DNA of 64,000 bases from contig SMMW01000624.1 in the NCBI GenBank assembly GCA_004794655.1, forward strand, positions 434,001 through 498,000, in the 5' to 3' direction. Source of the stretch: Marisa cornuarietis (Eukaryota > Mollusca > Gastropoda > Architaenioglossa > Ampullariidae). Each line of letters opens with the position of its first letter. The first letter of the stretch is position 1. The notes below the pieces were generated by a model that worked only from the letters and a program-made list of their open reading frames with translations, did no database searches and was not told the DNA's origin. Both the position numbers and the translations under genes were made by a program. Positions 25,281 to 36,985 of this stretch are shown piece after piece.

Positions 25281-26252
25281 TCTTCATTCGTAAACTCTTT
25301 AAAATCAGTTACTTAAAAAACAGTCGGAACTCTAAAGTCTGCTCCTAGGTGATCTTAAAAATCCTTGAATCTTCAGCTTTACTTTGGACAAGGTAGAAAA
25401 AGATTGATTCGTCAGGTATGTCCTTTCAGAATTTTCTGTCCACATCAAATGTAGTCAGCTTGCGAACAAAAGAAAAAGACTGGGAAATCAACAAAAACCA
25501 ATCATACAAATTACTTGAGTCACTTCCACCATGACTTGGAAAAAAAATCGCGAATCTGGTTAAAAAGAGAAGAACTGCCTACCTTCAGCAACCATCACCC
25601 AAAAGTTTTTCTTTTATCTCGTGTAACGACCTCACAACTAAAATGTGAGCAAAATCTTTTGCCACCACCTCCGCTACAACGATGAAAAAAGTATGGATGT
25701 ATTGAGCACTCCGCTAGCACAGAGAATAATACATTTCTTGTCATTAGGGTGTTAATTACAGGAATCTCCATTTCATAATTTTTATGTCTTTAAATAAAAA
25801 ATCTGTGTGCTCAAGAAAGTTAGCGGTAAAGGAGCGCTTTCAATGGAGTGTGGAATATTTGTTTTTAAGTTTCTAATGTCATAGTCTTCTTCGATTTATC
25901 TGGCATTCAAACTGTTTTAAGCATCCAGGAAAAAAGTTACAGAAAAATAAGTTACTTTTAAGATCAGCTAGACTTTGTGATGTCTTCTGGAAAAAATATA
26001 GATTGCTGTATCAAAAACTAGAATGAACTTTTCTTTTTTTTTACAGCAGCAAAAATACGTTGAAAAAATTCGATGAGCTTCTTCCGATGATATTTCAAGG
26101 AGTTATTTTAAACCTGCTTAGTTATTTATGTAAAGATCACGTGATACACACCAGTGTCGGGCTTGTCGTGTATTTATTTCTTATATACCTTTATCTTAAC
26201 TGCGTTCTCAAATTGAATGTTTTATTTCTGTTTGTTTGTCTGCCTGTCCAGT

Positions 26253-26254
<2 letters not shown>
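25281..26254. other. AT-rich unique DNA
   Basis: Nothing was recognised. Confidence 0.45.

Positions 26255-26303
<49 letters not shown>
26255..26303. repeat. (TG)n microsatellite
   Basis: A perfect (TG)24 tract. Confidence 0.97.
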
Positions 26304-26304
<1 letters not shown>

Positions 26305-27439
26305 TGATAAAATAAAATACGTTGAGAACGTGAAAGCCCCTATAGTGACACAGAATTAATTGTTATATAAAATCTGCTCATAGTCTAAACTGTTTCATAT
26401 TCGCAGTCTTTTTTCCTTTTGCGAAGAAAATCGTGCAGTGTCTCAGATTTATAGATAAAGATATAAATGCAAGTCCCAGGGATGTTGATGAAAGCAGAAA
26501 AAAGAAGCTGAGCGCTTTGAACGACTGTCATCGGTGCTTTAACGGAGCAGGCAGCAGGTTTTGCTATATTAGTACAAATACTTGGTCATCATACTCACGT
26601 CTGTCTGCTTGTCTGTCTTTAAACATATTGGTGGGCAGTGATACACACACACACTCTCTCTCTCTCTAACGCACATGAAGTGCACCTGCAAAACACAAGC
26701 CCACGCATATTTCTTGTTCTTCCTGCACCCTCTCAACCACTCTTGCTCAGTCTCGTCCACTCTCGTAATCTCAACGGTCTCTTATTTTCTTTATAGTCCT
26801 GTCTGCGAACCCAGCGTTTAGGGGAGCTCACCCTGTGACTGACAGGTCATTAAGCCATCTTAGTTATTTCCGTCATTTAAGAGACTCTTCACTCACTGTC
26901 TTTAACTGCCAGGCTACTGAATGGATGGGGCTTCCATCCGAGAGAGGGCAAAAAAAGACGATGGGCATGCAGAAAAGGGGAAAACAGAATCTGACAGTAT
27001 ATTTAACGTAAGCCGATTTCAGATTTCCCTAGCGACACTCTTAGAAAAGAAAGTTAAGACGAGATCCCTGCCAGTCTCATTGGAAATTTTTTTTTCAAAA
27101 AAACATTGCCTTCCAGTAACTATTCCTAAATTTTCGTAGCAAACCATCCTAGTTTTCACTGAGGACATTGCTGCAAAATTCTTTCTGAGATGGAAGTGAA
27201 TTAACAGTCGCAAAGCTCAGGGGACTTGGCTATTTCTCCCCCATGATTTGTTCGCCATTACTGTTAATGTTGAGGCTATTTTGAGAAATAACATTTTGCA
27301 AGTGTTCCCCGTAGGAGGGGATGGGGTCAAAGATTCTCGCCAGCAATTGTATGTGAAATGAGATATTTGAGAAGAAAAGCCAGCATGCATCAGGGCATAT
27401 CGAAACTCGGTAACCGTTGGTTTCAAACGCTGTCCGCTT
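26304..27439. other. unique DNA
   Basis: A small (CA)n(TC)n compound lies at 26641-26669. No gene was found. Confidence 0.45.
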
Positions 27440-27680
27440 GGGTGAGATGTCATACGAGAAGAGGAAGAAGCATTTGTAGAAGGCGCGGGGAAGCGCAAAC
27501 GGAAGTTGTAACACGCGCATGCGCGAGCTGTGTTCCTAATTTAGCGGTCGTCTGCACCTTGCAGCGGTCACTGACCGCAGGGCGGGGAGCGGCGACCATT
27601 TGATCAGCATCGCTGAGCCCCAGGCTACCCGAAACTGCTTTAGTCTCGGCATTGCAGCGGCCCTGGTTCCGGTCCCTTAT
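27440..27680. promoter_or_regulatory. CpG-rich, TATA-less promoter-like island
   Basis: A locally GC- and CpG-rich patch holds a cluster of motifs typical of metazoan housekeeping promoters. These are ETS (ACGGAAGT, 27499-27506), a perfect NRF1 palindrome (GCGCATGCGC, 27515-27524), a perfect 15-bp palindrome GCGGTCACTGACCGC (27564-27578; inverted GGTCA half-sites with 1-bp spacer), a GC box (GGGCGGGG, 27580-27587) and GCGACCATTT (27592-27601; YY1-like on the reverse strand). Direction is unknown. No first exon could be identified on either side. Confidence 0.45.
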
Positions 27681-27933
27681 TTTTGATGAGGGCTTAGGAA
27701 AGATAACTACCCTACCTGACGACACCCTACCTAAGTAGGTTACGGAAGCAGCGGTGTACCTCTCATTTAGAGAGTGATAATGGCAGTCATACGAAAAGAG
27801 AGAATAAAATAAAAGAGAAAAAAACTAACTCACTATAGACAAACAGATTAACGGACACAAACTGACAAACAAACAGACATAAACACAGACTTACCCACAA
27901 TTCTCCAGAGACCCAGACAATTAGGTGCGCGTG

Positions 27934-27967
<34 letters not shown>

Positions 27968-28746
27968 TGCCCAGATGCAGACACATTCCCACACATACAA
28001 AGATATACAGACACACAGAAACAGAAAATGAGATAAGTACACAGAAAATAGTTCTACTAAGCAAGCTGAGTAGTGAGGATAACGGTTAACTGCCTGGTCA
28101 TCCTGAAACAGGTAAAAGATAACAAGGCGCAAAATCGTTCCTTGTTTATCTCATATTTATTCCTATTCAAAAAAATCTTTTTAGTCTGTTCTGATTACAG
28201 CCTCGCTTAAGGGGCTAAATTCTAGGACATTAGCTCGTGATGCTGCCAATAGTCTTGCAATTTTGGCTCAGTGAAGTTGATGGATCTGGCAAAGTGCTGT
28301 TCCGAACACTGGAAAGCGTTCCAGATATTAGCTCCACTAGAATGGCCGTTCGGAAAAAAATAAGATGCCTCTTTTCTATAGAATTCATCCCAGTCTAGAG
28401 GCATTCCGCGTCCTGTAGAAAGCTTAATGGGGAGTAAAAGTGGAAAATGACTCTATTTTATTCCAAGCCTGGGACATTCTTGCAGACGATAAAAAACAGT
28501 GACAGATATAGAAAAGAAACGAAAAGAATAGAGAATGGCAGGGAGACTTCAAGAATGGAGGGACGGAGAAAAAAAAACAGAAAAAAGTGAAAAAACAGGA
28601 CAGACGAGGACAAGACAATAAGAGAGAGAGAGAGAGAGAAATGAGACTGGCAACAAGAAAAAAAAAACAATAGAAAAAAATAGAGCTTTGATCTGGTCCG
28701 GCAGCGCACACACATCATGGCAGGTAAAGGGACATCAACACCGTGC

Positions 28747-28804
<58 letters not shown>

Positions 28805-29640
28805 CACACACGGTAATAGCAATCTGTTTCTCATTTCTACAGTCTCTACAGAATCACACAGCGAGGAAGACTGATGACCGTTATAAAGATAAAAATACAT
28901 GTTAACATATATATTATTAATACCTCTTAGACTCGGCGGCTGTGAGATATTTTCGCCATCAGCTAGACGTCTGGAAGCATGTCTGTAAATACTTCAGTCT
29001 CCATGACACATTGCTGCGGGGAGCATTCCCAGCTTTCGCCTCCAGCCCATCGAGTTCGATTCCCGTGGGAACCGTCTTTCACCTATTTACCCATAGTCTG
29101 GCTGGCCGAGGCACCATTTCGTGCCAGTCTCTAGAGTAGAGAGCAAGAAAAGAGAGGAGGCGGGGGGTGGGGGTCAGTACACCAGGATCGCGCGACCGTC
29201 GCGGTGGCTGGGTGGCAAAATGCCCCACCACAGACCGCCCTCCCTCTGGGGGTAAGCGAGGTGACATCTTTATGTAGTTCTGCCGCTAATAGTTGGGCTA
29301 TTTGCTGGTCATTAGAGTCAAAGAGCTGCGCCACTCAGCTTACAAGGCCACGAGTCAGGAGCAGAAATTTGGCATTTACCAATAACTAGACACATGACTC
29401 TTTTTGCATGTAAAAGAATATTAAACATTTTTCTTAGAGTGCAGAGGTTTTATGTCCCGGTGCCAAAAGAAAAAAAAAGAATTAGAGCAAAACAGATGAA
29501 TTTCTTAACTCCTCTAGATTTGGACAAGAAGGTTTTAAAAAGCCTTTAAATACAGCGACTATCTGCTCATCTATTACATTTGCAGTAGTAAACCAAAGGA
29601 GGAGGGAATGTGTGTTTTACTCCGAACTAGCAGTTAAAGT
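27681..29640. other. microsatellite-rich unique DNA
   Basis: Contains (TC)n(AC)n at 27930-27966, (AG)n at 28621-28640, and (CA)n(TA)n at 28746-28810. No gene or element was recognised. Confidence 0.55.
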
Positions 29641-29644
29641 TACA

Positions 29645-29795
29645 TCCCAGCAAAACAGGTGGCATATGCAGAGAAAAAAAACAGTGTTCTCGAGGTGGGA
29701 TTTGAACCTAGGGCTGCAAATTCTCACTGTATTTGTGACAGGCGCTAACGGAGCGCCCCGGACCGCTCCCTTTAGTCAGAAGTGACCACTGATGG
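29645..29795 (-). mobile_element. tRNA-derived SINE-like head
   Basis: On the reverse strand GGGCGCTCCGTTAGCGCCTG is followed about 45 bp later by CCTAGGTTCAAATCCCACC. The latter is a perfect B box (GGTTCAAATCC); the former is an A-box-like region with a strong hairpin (GGCGCTCCGTTAGCGCC). It lies immediately 3' of the LINE below, so it is either a separate SINE or a tRNA-like 3' module of that LINE. It does not fold as a complete tRNA by eye. Confidence 0.5.
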
Positions 29796-29819
29796 TGCTT
29801 CTTAGCATTGCTGTTTGGC

Positions 29820-31022
29820 TGCTCGGCTGCGTGTGGCTGAAGTGACCAAGTTTAGTCTCTGCGACAGTGGAAACATCTGTGAATTGTCACTTGCGTTTTT
29901 GAGATGGTGGACCGCCTGAGCTCCTTTCTGCGGGCCCCGCTTGTCAGTTTATTCTCTTCTCCTGACAATATTTTGGCCCAGACCACTTCTCCACCCTGCG
30001 AGGTCAGCTGCAAGAATTATTTCTCAGTGTCAAGATCAAATGTTTGATTATCGCTCTTGCACACGTCTTGAAACCGCAGTTTAACGCGACCGGGGGTTCC
30101 CCAAGATGCCAACTCACCCATTAGAATCATGGGGTAGAAATCTCTCAGCCATCGTGGACGGTGTTGTCTAATCAGAGTAAATATTTCTGGAAAGATCGGC
30201 ACGAGACGGGGCATCGGCGCTTAATACTCTATCCTATAATACACATAATTCGATGGGTGCTTCGCAGGTGCAGGTGTTGAGTATTGTCTTGTCTGACATA
30301 CATGGTCCAGGGTTCACTACCATACACTAGTGTGATGATGACTCATGCACCGTACACAGCCACTTTCGTGTGATCGCTAGCTTGGGTTTGTCCCTGACAT
30401 GAGTGGTAAGATGGGTGGGCAAGTGTTGTAATTGTCTTTCCAATCCTCTGGTCGATTTCCGTGTCCAGGTAGAAATTGTCGGTGAACGTTGATTGAAGAT
30501 AAGTGAACTGATGAACGACTTCAACGAGTTCATTTTTATCAATTGTGGTGATTGGCGATGCACTAATGTTCTGTTCCAGGACAGTGGTTTTCTTTAAGCT
30601 GATGATCATCCTAAATCTTTGCAGGCCCTAGAGAAACGGTCCGAAAATGACTGGAGGCCTTGCTAGGTGTGTGCGGTAATTGAGAGGTAATCTGCAAACA
30701 GCATGCATCTAATGAGAGCTTCCTGAGCTTTTTGTTTCTCTCTGAGGAGAGCAAGATTACAAATCCTGCACACATCCATTCTCTCACTTGCGGTGTCGAA
30801 AGTATGTTTCAGTAGCAGAGAAAAGAAAATCCCGGACAGTGTAGAAGCAGGGACTCACCCCTGTTTTACCCAGGTGAAGATTTGCCGACAATGCAGAGGA
30901 GGGGGATGCTCCTGCAGCTGTTACAGCCACTTCTCATGCCTTGTTTTTATAGAGGACGATAGTCTTAGAGTCCTTCTTGTCTTGCGGTACGGTTCCTTCT
31001 CACCAGCAATAAACAGAACTTT
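29820..31022 (-). mobile_element. non-LTR retrotransposon (LINE) remnant, reverse transcriptase and C-terminus
   Basis: Reading the reverse strand from 31022 downwards gives a broken ORF2. First comes a pre-palm block (VPQDKEDSKTIVLYKNK, CNSCRSIPLLCIVGK; family pattern DW..A.I..L.K..D...CNNYRGISLLS..GKI). After an internal deletion follows VKQG, a stop replacing the usual Cys, then VPASTLSGIFFSLLLKHTF. Next are ALIRCMLFADYLSI (catalytic FADD changed to FADY), SLKKTTVLEQN, VVHQFTYLQSTFTDNFYLDTEI, TLVYGSEPWTMY, FTLIRQHRPRWLRDF and LRFQDVCKSD. A C-terminal Cys/His cluster follows (CFHC near 29870; FSHT near 29835). Stops, frameshifts and the lost catalytic Asp make it inactive. The clade is not assigned. 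Confidence 0.85.
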
Positions 31023-32285
31023 GTAAACGGGGACAATAAGGTACTCTTACAGTACTTGATCAGATTTAGGGGAAGGGGAGGGTCTTGTCATTACCTGTGG
31101 CAAGGAGCAGAAGTTGGATTAATATTCCACCCATCTCTCTGCCATAATTTAAGCTGTGATAGATTTTTCAGTGAAGGATTTTATGACAGTTGTCATGTTT
31201 AGCTGGTTCGAAAGTTTCGCTGATGTCTTCATAAACTCCATGGTGTTGAACATCTTACTCAGACAAGCCATTCTCACACTTGTCCTACACATTCGCTCAC
31301 CACCTGGGACACAAACTGCTGCAAAGTTGTGCTGGACAGTCAGACTGCACCCAAAAAGATTCCACCCACCCAGAAACAGAGAGGCATTTTTCAGGAAGGA
31401 TTATCACGAAGAAGGTTCTAAAAAATTTTACTAAAATACTGCGATTATATAATTACCAGCAGAATTTGTTGATTGTCTCGGCTTTGCAAGACTAAAACGA
31501 AATGGGTTCAATAATTAAGACTCATGTTACATCCATCATGTACTTCAGAAAATAAAAGATGTTGGCATGGATCATAGTTTGAACTTTACATGTCTCAAAC
31601 TAAAGGGCATCAAAATATTATGAAGATTCATCTACGGAAAACTTATACGAAAGAAAGTGAGAGAAAGAAAAAAAATCACCTGACGAAATGCGAAAGGTCA
31701 GCAGAGGTGAGCGTATAAAATCAACCTTTGAGTTCCGACTGAGAAAATTGATTGTAAACAGCCCTTGCACAGCTGCAGACTAGAGTCTAAGTGTGTTTCC
31801 CAGAGTCACGTGCCGGGCAATTAATTTAGAAAAAACAGGATCATTACTCTTCTGGGTTTAGTTTCTTTTTTGTCCTTTAATTTGTTGTTTATTATATTTT
31901 TCCCTTTCTTGTCTTCATCATTTAAGACCAACACAAATAAATTCATGTGTAGCATTTTTTTTTCGTTGTCAGCCTTCATCTTAAATCCTGATTAAAAAAG
32001 GTTTTTTAAGTTTATGCTGGTTAAGCAGAAATCGGTGGATTGAAATAGACTTTTCAGTGTTGAGTGGAAGAGGTTGTGAGGTTGGGGCGAGCATCCATAC
32101 AAGTCAGAAGCTGGTTTGCTGGCTTCCTTGGTCATGAATATCCCGCTAGTCACTTTATGTCGAAGTGAAGGTAATTAAGCCGCACGTCACATGCAGGCTA
32201 AACAGGTTGAACCAAGCAGGTAATCATGAGGCTATCGACGGACACGAGAATTTGTCGAGACTTGAAGGAGAGGTTATCTCCTGCG
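31023..32285. other. AT-rich unique DNA
   Basis: No gene or element was recognised. The open frames at 31156-31495 lack domains and splice sites. Confidence 0.45.
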
Positions 32286-32293
32286 CTCTCTCA

Positions 32294-32333
<40 letters not shown>

Positions 32334-32352
32334 GACACACACAGACACATTT
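32286..32352. repeat. (TC)n(AC)n compound microsatellite
   Basis: TC repeats to about 32318, then AC repeats with AGACACAC interruptions. Confidence 0.95.
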
Positions 32353-32479
32353 ACGCAAACATATGCACACATACGCACGCACGTGAGTACAAATACACGC
32401 ATGCATGGAGCTAGCATTAAGAATAGCAGAGATGGATGCTTATTCCTAAAGCTCGCTAAAACATTGGTTGTCTTATTTG

Positions 32480-32682
32480 ACATGAAAGTGCCCTCACCTG
32501 ATAGGGATTTCGCTCTGTGGGATGGGAGAAGATGAAGCGGAGACCAGAACATCAGGAGAAAACTGTACACGTGTCACAAAAAAGATACAGAGAAGCCCTG
32601 AGCCCAAGATCAGATCTGAAACCCCGACCTTCTCTTCACATGAGTGAGCTCAATACCACTGCGCCACCGGGCGCCTCTTCGC
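32480..32682 (-). mobile_element. tRNA-derived SINE
   Basis: The reverse strand begins GGCGCCCGGTGGCGCAGTGG with the A box GGTGGCGCAGTGG. About 40 bp later it has GTCGGGGTTTCAGATCTGAT, a diverged B box. A body runs from there to about 32480. The A box and spacing fit a tRNA-derived SINE head. No tail or target duplication was identified. Confidence 0.55.
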
Positions 32683-33030
32683 AACAAAAAGCAAACGACT
32701 CGCACTTGATGACCCCGTCTGCTGCAGACAAGATTAACTTCTTTAAGGGGGGGGGGGAATTATGAAAAGATCAGGTGTAAATATCTACAAATATTGTAAT
32801 ATTGGACGCGCAATGATTTTGGCACTCATCAAAATGATAATATTCTTACATTAGAATAATATTCTACTGGTGCACAGGGAGTGAAGCATACACACTCCCA
32901 CTCATACACAGTTAAAAATGTTAGACATACACACTATCAGTCATACAGACTGTTGTAACTTATTGTTCCTCTCTTTCTAACTCACTCGTATACACGTACC
33001 AACTCGGCTAAGTGCATGCACGCACGAACA
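32683..33030. other. unique DNA
   Basis: Includes a G9 run at 32750. Nothing else was recognised. Confidence 0.4.
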
Positions 33031-33266
33031 CCAAAGACACAAACACAAAGACACACAAACACAATCAGAAACACACACACACAAACACACACACACAAAC
33101 ACACACACACAAACACACACAAACACAATCAGAAACACACACACAAACACACACACACACAAACACAATCAGAAACACACACACAAACACACACAAACAC
33201 GATTACCACAAACATCATTAGAAACAAACACACATACACACACAACAAACATAATCAGAAACACTC

Positions 33267-33305
<39 letters not shown>

Positions 33306-33501
33306 CACACACACAACTAACACAATCAGAAACACAATCAGAAACACACACACATACACACACAACAAACGTAATCAGAAACACTCACACACACACACAA
33401 CAACAACAACAACAAACACAATCAGAAACACACACACACACACACGTTTACAACAAACACACACACACACAGACACACACGTTTACAACAAACACAATCA
33501 G

Positions 33502-33549
<48 letters not shown>
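33031..33549. repeat. CA-rich compound satellite with AATCAGAAACAC punctuation
   Basis: Blocks of (CA)n and ACAAACAC are separated at irregular 28-60-bp intervals by the string AATCAGAAACAC (about eight occurrences). A (CAGA)n block lies at 33265-33304 and a pure (CA)n at 33507-33549. One forward frame stays open for 178 codons (THTHTN), which is composition only. Confidence 0.9.
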
Positions 33550-33552
<3 letters not shown>

Positions 33553-35886
33553 GAATGCCGTGTGCAGGCTAGGCAGTGTGAAGGTATATGTAGCCTTAAG
33601 ACGTCTATAACATACGTGTAGGCTAAGTGTTCAGCCCAGACAGTTCAAGCAGGGCCAGGAGGTGGAGCTCGCGAAGAATGCTGGGTAAGGGGGGTGCCTG
33701 AGGCTGAGGGGGGCATGGAAGACAGTGGTGGGGGGATGTGGGCACTTCTCCAATCGACCGGAGGGGATCGCGTACTAGCGGGCATTTACTTAGGTTTACG
33801 AAGAATCGCTGACGTTTATTGAAGATGTTGATAGCATCTCCTTGATTCATTCCTGCCGGACTATGTTGTAGTCGCCTGTCTCTGTCTCCCATAATCCAAT
33901 CACCTCCCTGTCTGCCCCTCCTTCTCTCTGTCGTTCTTTCTTTCTGCTTGTCTTTTTATCCTGACTAAGCACTTTTGTTCTTGAATAAGAAGCCGACTGC
34001 CTTGTGTTAACTTGTCTCAGCCGTCCTACCCTCGGTAAGACAATATGTTTGTCCACCTACATTCTGGTTTGTCTCTCTGTCTGTCTGCCTGCACGCGTGC
34101 CTGTCTGTCTATTTGTCTCAGGGCAGTTAATATTAATAATAATCGAATCATCGAATTGTGTGATACCCGTCATGGCCGCACTTCTTTTATACATCCTTTT
34201 TTTTTCGTTTGCATGTCGCAATTCTTTCTTTCTACTCACTAAGCATGCATGAAGCCTTTTTCTGCCGATTAAGAAGTAATGAAAATTTGAGTGACATTTT
34301 AAAAGACAGTTTGGGTGAGACTTCACTGTAAAATTTGAAAAAAAATTTCCTAAAAGATAATAATGACTAGCAACATGAGAGGACGAGTTTGCTAAGTCTG
34401 ACGTGTTAAGAACTATTTGAAATGGAAATGTATGATTGGTAATGTAATTAAACGGACACATTGTTAACTATTTTATGAGGAAACCTTTTGTTTAAAAATG
34501 TGCTAAAACAGACATCAGAGACAAACACTGATTGCATTTTCGTTCACTAGTACAGAATGCTAGATTACATAATGTTTCACAAACATTATTTTAGTCAACC
34601 TTTTTTTGACCTTTTTTACTTATAAACAAACATACATACCCGACTGGCTTATGCTATGGGACTCGATTATCCTTTTTTCCAACGTTTCCTACCAAAGTTT
34701 AAAACCAAATTTCAATGTATCCCTGGCGCAAAACCAGTTTTGACCAACAATTTGATGGATTTCTTGCACAGTGGAAGACACTTTCGTGAAACGTATTTTG
34801 AAGACAGTTTTGTCAAAAGCTTTATCGCTTAAAGAAAAAAATGGGACTGATTGTCTGAGTCTGTGTGTGATTGGGTCAAAGTTCCTATCACATACGAAGA
34901 CAAAAGCATGGCACCTCGACTACATCACTTATGCTTTTCCGCTCTGAACATGGGAACCCATGTCATCTCTAGTCTCCTCCTCTTTCTGCTGATGTTTTTA
35001 TTTAAGGATTGATATAAATCGATCGAGGATTACAGAGTATTGTATACATTTGCATCTTTGGCCATCCTCACAGTTACCCGTCAAGCTGTTTCTTTCTGGG
35101 AAAAAATATGTTCTCTACATACATCTGTCCGCGCATTGTTATAATATTTTTTTTAATATGGAATGTAGACACAAAATACCAGGAATGTAAGATATCTCGT
35201 ATTTCGATTGGTAGAAACTTTCTTTATGAAGACGTACCTTCTACTTATGGTAGACCACAATGAACATGGAATCTCAAGGTGCAGGCGATGAAATAAAGCA
35301 AATATCTGGAGAATATTGGTGTCCAACACTTATAACTGACCTCCATAGTGTGTTTTTTTTATTTTTTCTGCTACGGTTGTATTTGAAGACTAATTAGTGA
35401 TTAATTTACAGAGTAATTCTAGTACTCACCGCACTTTATTAGACATGAAACTATTGAAAGACCACGTAATACCCGTCATTTCAGAGGCTGTACCTAATTA
35501 GACTGCCGGTTGCGCGAATTAAAAAAAAAATATATTTTCGGTTGCAAATTTACAGCTAAATCATGCTGACGATAGGTTTATTGGAGTTAAGTTAGGCTGT
35601 TACAAAAAAAAGTGCCAACCACAAGTTTGACTTTCTTGTATTGAGATCCAAGCCGGCGATATACTGTTTCCCTACATAGGTATCAATAACCTCGGCGTCC
35701 AGTTAAGTTACTCATACCGAGCTTTAACGATATCTTGCCGAGCGTTTCATTTTTTTCCTTTATTTTGCGTTTGTTTTACATCTTTATGATGCCAGGAAAG
35801 CAGATATTGCCTTGGACACCGAAAGTTTTGTATACCAACATACGGTAGTTTAGATAAACAGTACATTCATTAAAAAAATTCACGAT
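33550..35886. other. unique DNA, AT-rich after 34.1 kb
   Basis: No exon, RNA gene or element was recognised. A TCTG-rich stretch lies at about 34072-34112. Confidence 0.45.
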
Positions 35887-36310
35887 CAGTATCAGATAAT
35901 GTCTGTGGTAATCTAACTTAGTATCAGATAATGTCTGTGGTAATCTAACATAGTATTAAATAATGTCTGTGGTAATCTATCATAGTATTAGATAATTTCT
36001 GTGGTAATCTAACTTAGTATTAGATAATGTCTGTGGTAATCTAACTTAGTATCAGATAATGTCTGTGGTAATGTAACATACTATCAGATAATGTCTGTGG
36101 TAATGTAACATAGTTTTAGATAATGTCTGTGGTAATGTAACATAGTATCAGATAATGTCTGTGGTAATGTAACATAGTATCAGATAATGTCTGTGGTAAT
36201 CTAACATAGTATCAGATAATGTCTTTGGTAATCAAACATAGTATCAGATAATGTCGGTGTTAATGTAACATGGTATCAGTTAATGTCTGTGGTAAACTTA
36301 GTATCAGATA
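35887..36310. repeat. 32-bp minisatellite
   Basis: About 13 units of AGTATCAGATAATGTCTGTG plus GTAATCTAACAT. Diagnostic variants are ATCTAAC/ATGTAAC, ATCAG/ATTAG and CTT/CAT, and the ATGTAAC subtype is clustered in the middle. Thirty-two is not a multiple of three and no long frame results. Confidence 0.95.
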
Positions 36311-36914
36311 ATATTTTGGGCAAAGTCAATCTTCAAGACAGAATTCAGACGCAGCGAATCTCTAATAAAAACAGCAACATTATTACTACTTCCTCCACCA
36401 CCGCACCGCTGACACCACCACTGACAGCGACAGCTTTGGGGTTTGTGGCGTCAAATTGCGTTTCGTGTTCTGGTTGATGTTGTAACTGCTCTCCTCACTC
36501 AGTATTTCAAAACCTGCTGGATTTTGTTTGAAATGGAGAAGAGGTTGTGGTGAAATGAGCTGGCGCACCTCCGCTTACAAATCTTAGTCAATCACCTCCT
36601 TTAAGCTTGTTAGTTCACAAAAAATAAATAAAAAATACTTGCTTTAAGCGCCATTTCAGTGACGAGGTTGGCTTTTATTTCGCATCGATCGGCAAACCCG
36701 ATTATTACATAACTACCTCCTTTGGATGCTGATAAAAATTGGTGTAAATTAATGTAAATCCTACTTTTGCTACGTAGCAAATAAATACAATATTATATTA
36801 AAGATATAATCTTCACTTGTTTATGGGATGCATGTTAAATATTTCCCCTCGTGGATTTTTATTCTTTTAAAGGGGATCAATGGTTCGATCTCTTTCTTGG
36901 TGTTAGATAAATGA

Positions 36915-36915
<1 letters not shown>
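36311..36915. other. unique DNA
   Basis: Nothing was recognised. Confidence 0.45.

Positions 36916-36982
<67 letters not shown>
36916..36982. repeat. (TG)n microsatellite, about 33 units
   Basis: A perfect TG tract. Confidence 0.97.

Positions 36983-36985
<3 letters not shown>

Noticed and set aside
29690..29790. Functional tRNA gene on the reverse strand
   Set aside because: Perfect B box, but no complete cloverleaf could be drawn by eye.
33016..33552. Forward 178-codon THTHTN frame
   Set aside because: It is entirely CA-repeat derived.
35887..36310. Regular 32-bp repeats as a CRISPR array
   Set aside because: Units are directly contiguous with no unique spacers, diverge gradually, and lie in eukaryotic DNA without cas genes. 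The same applies to the 51/47-bp and 39-bp arrays.
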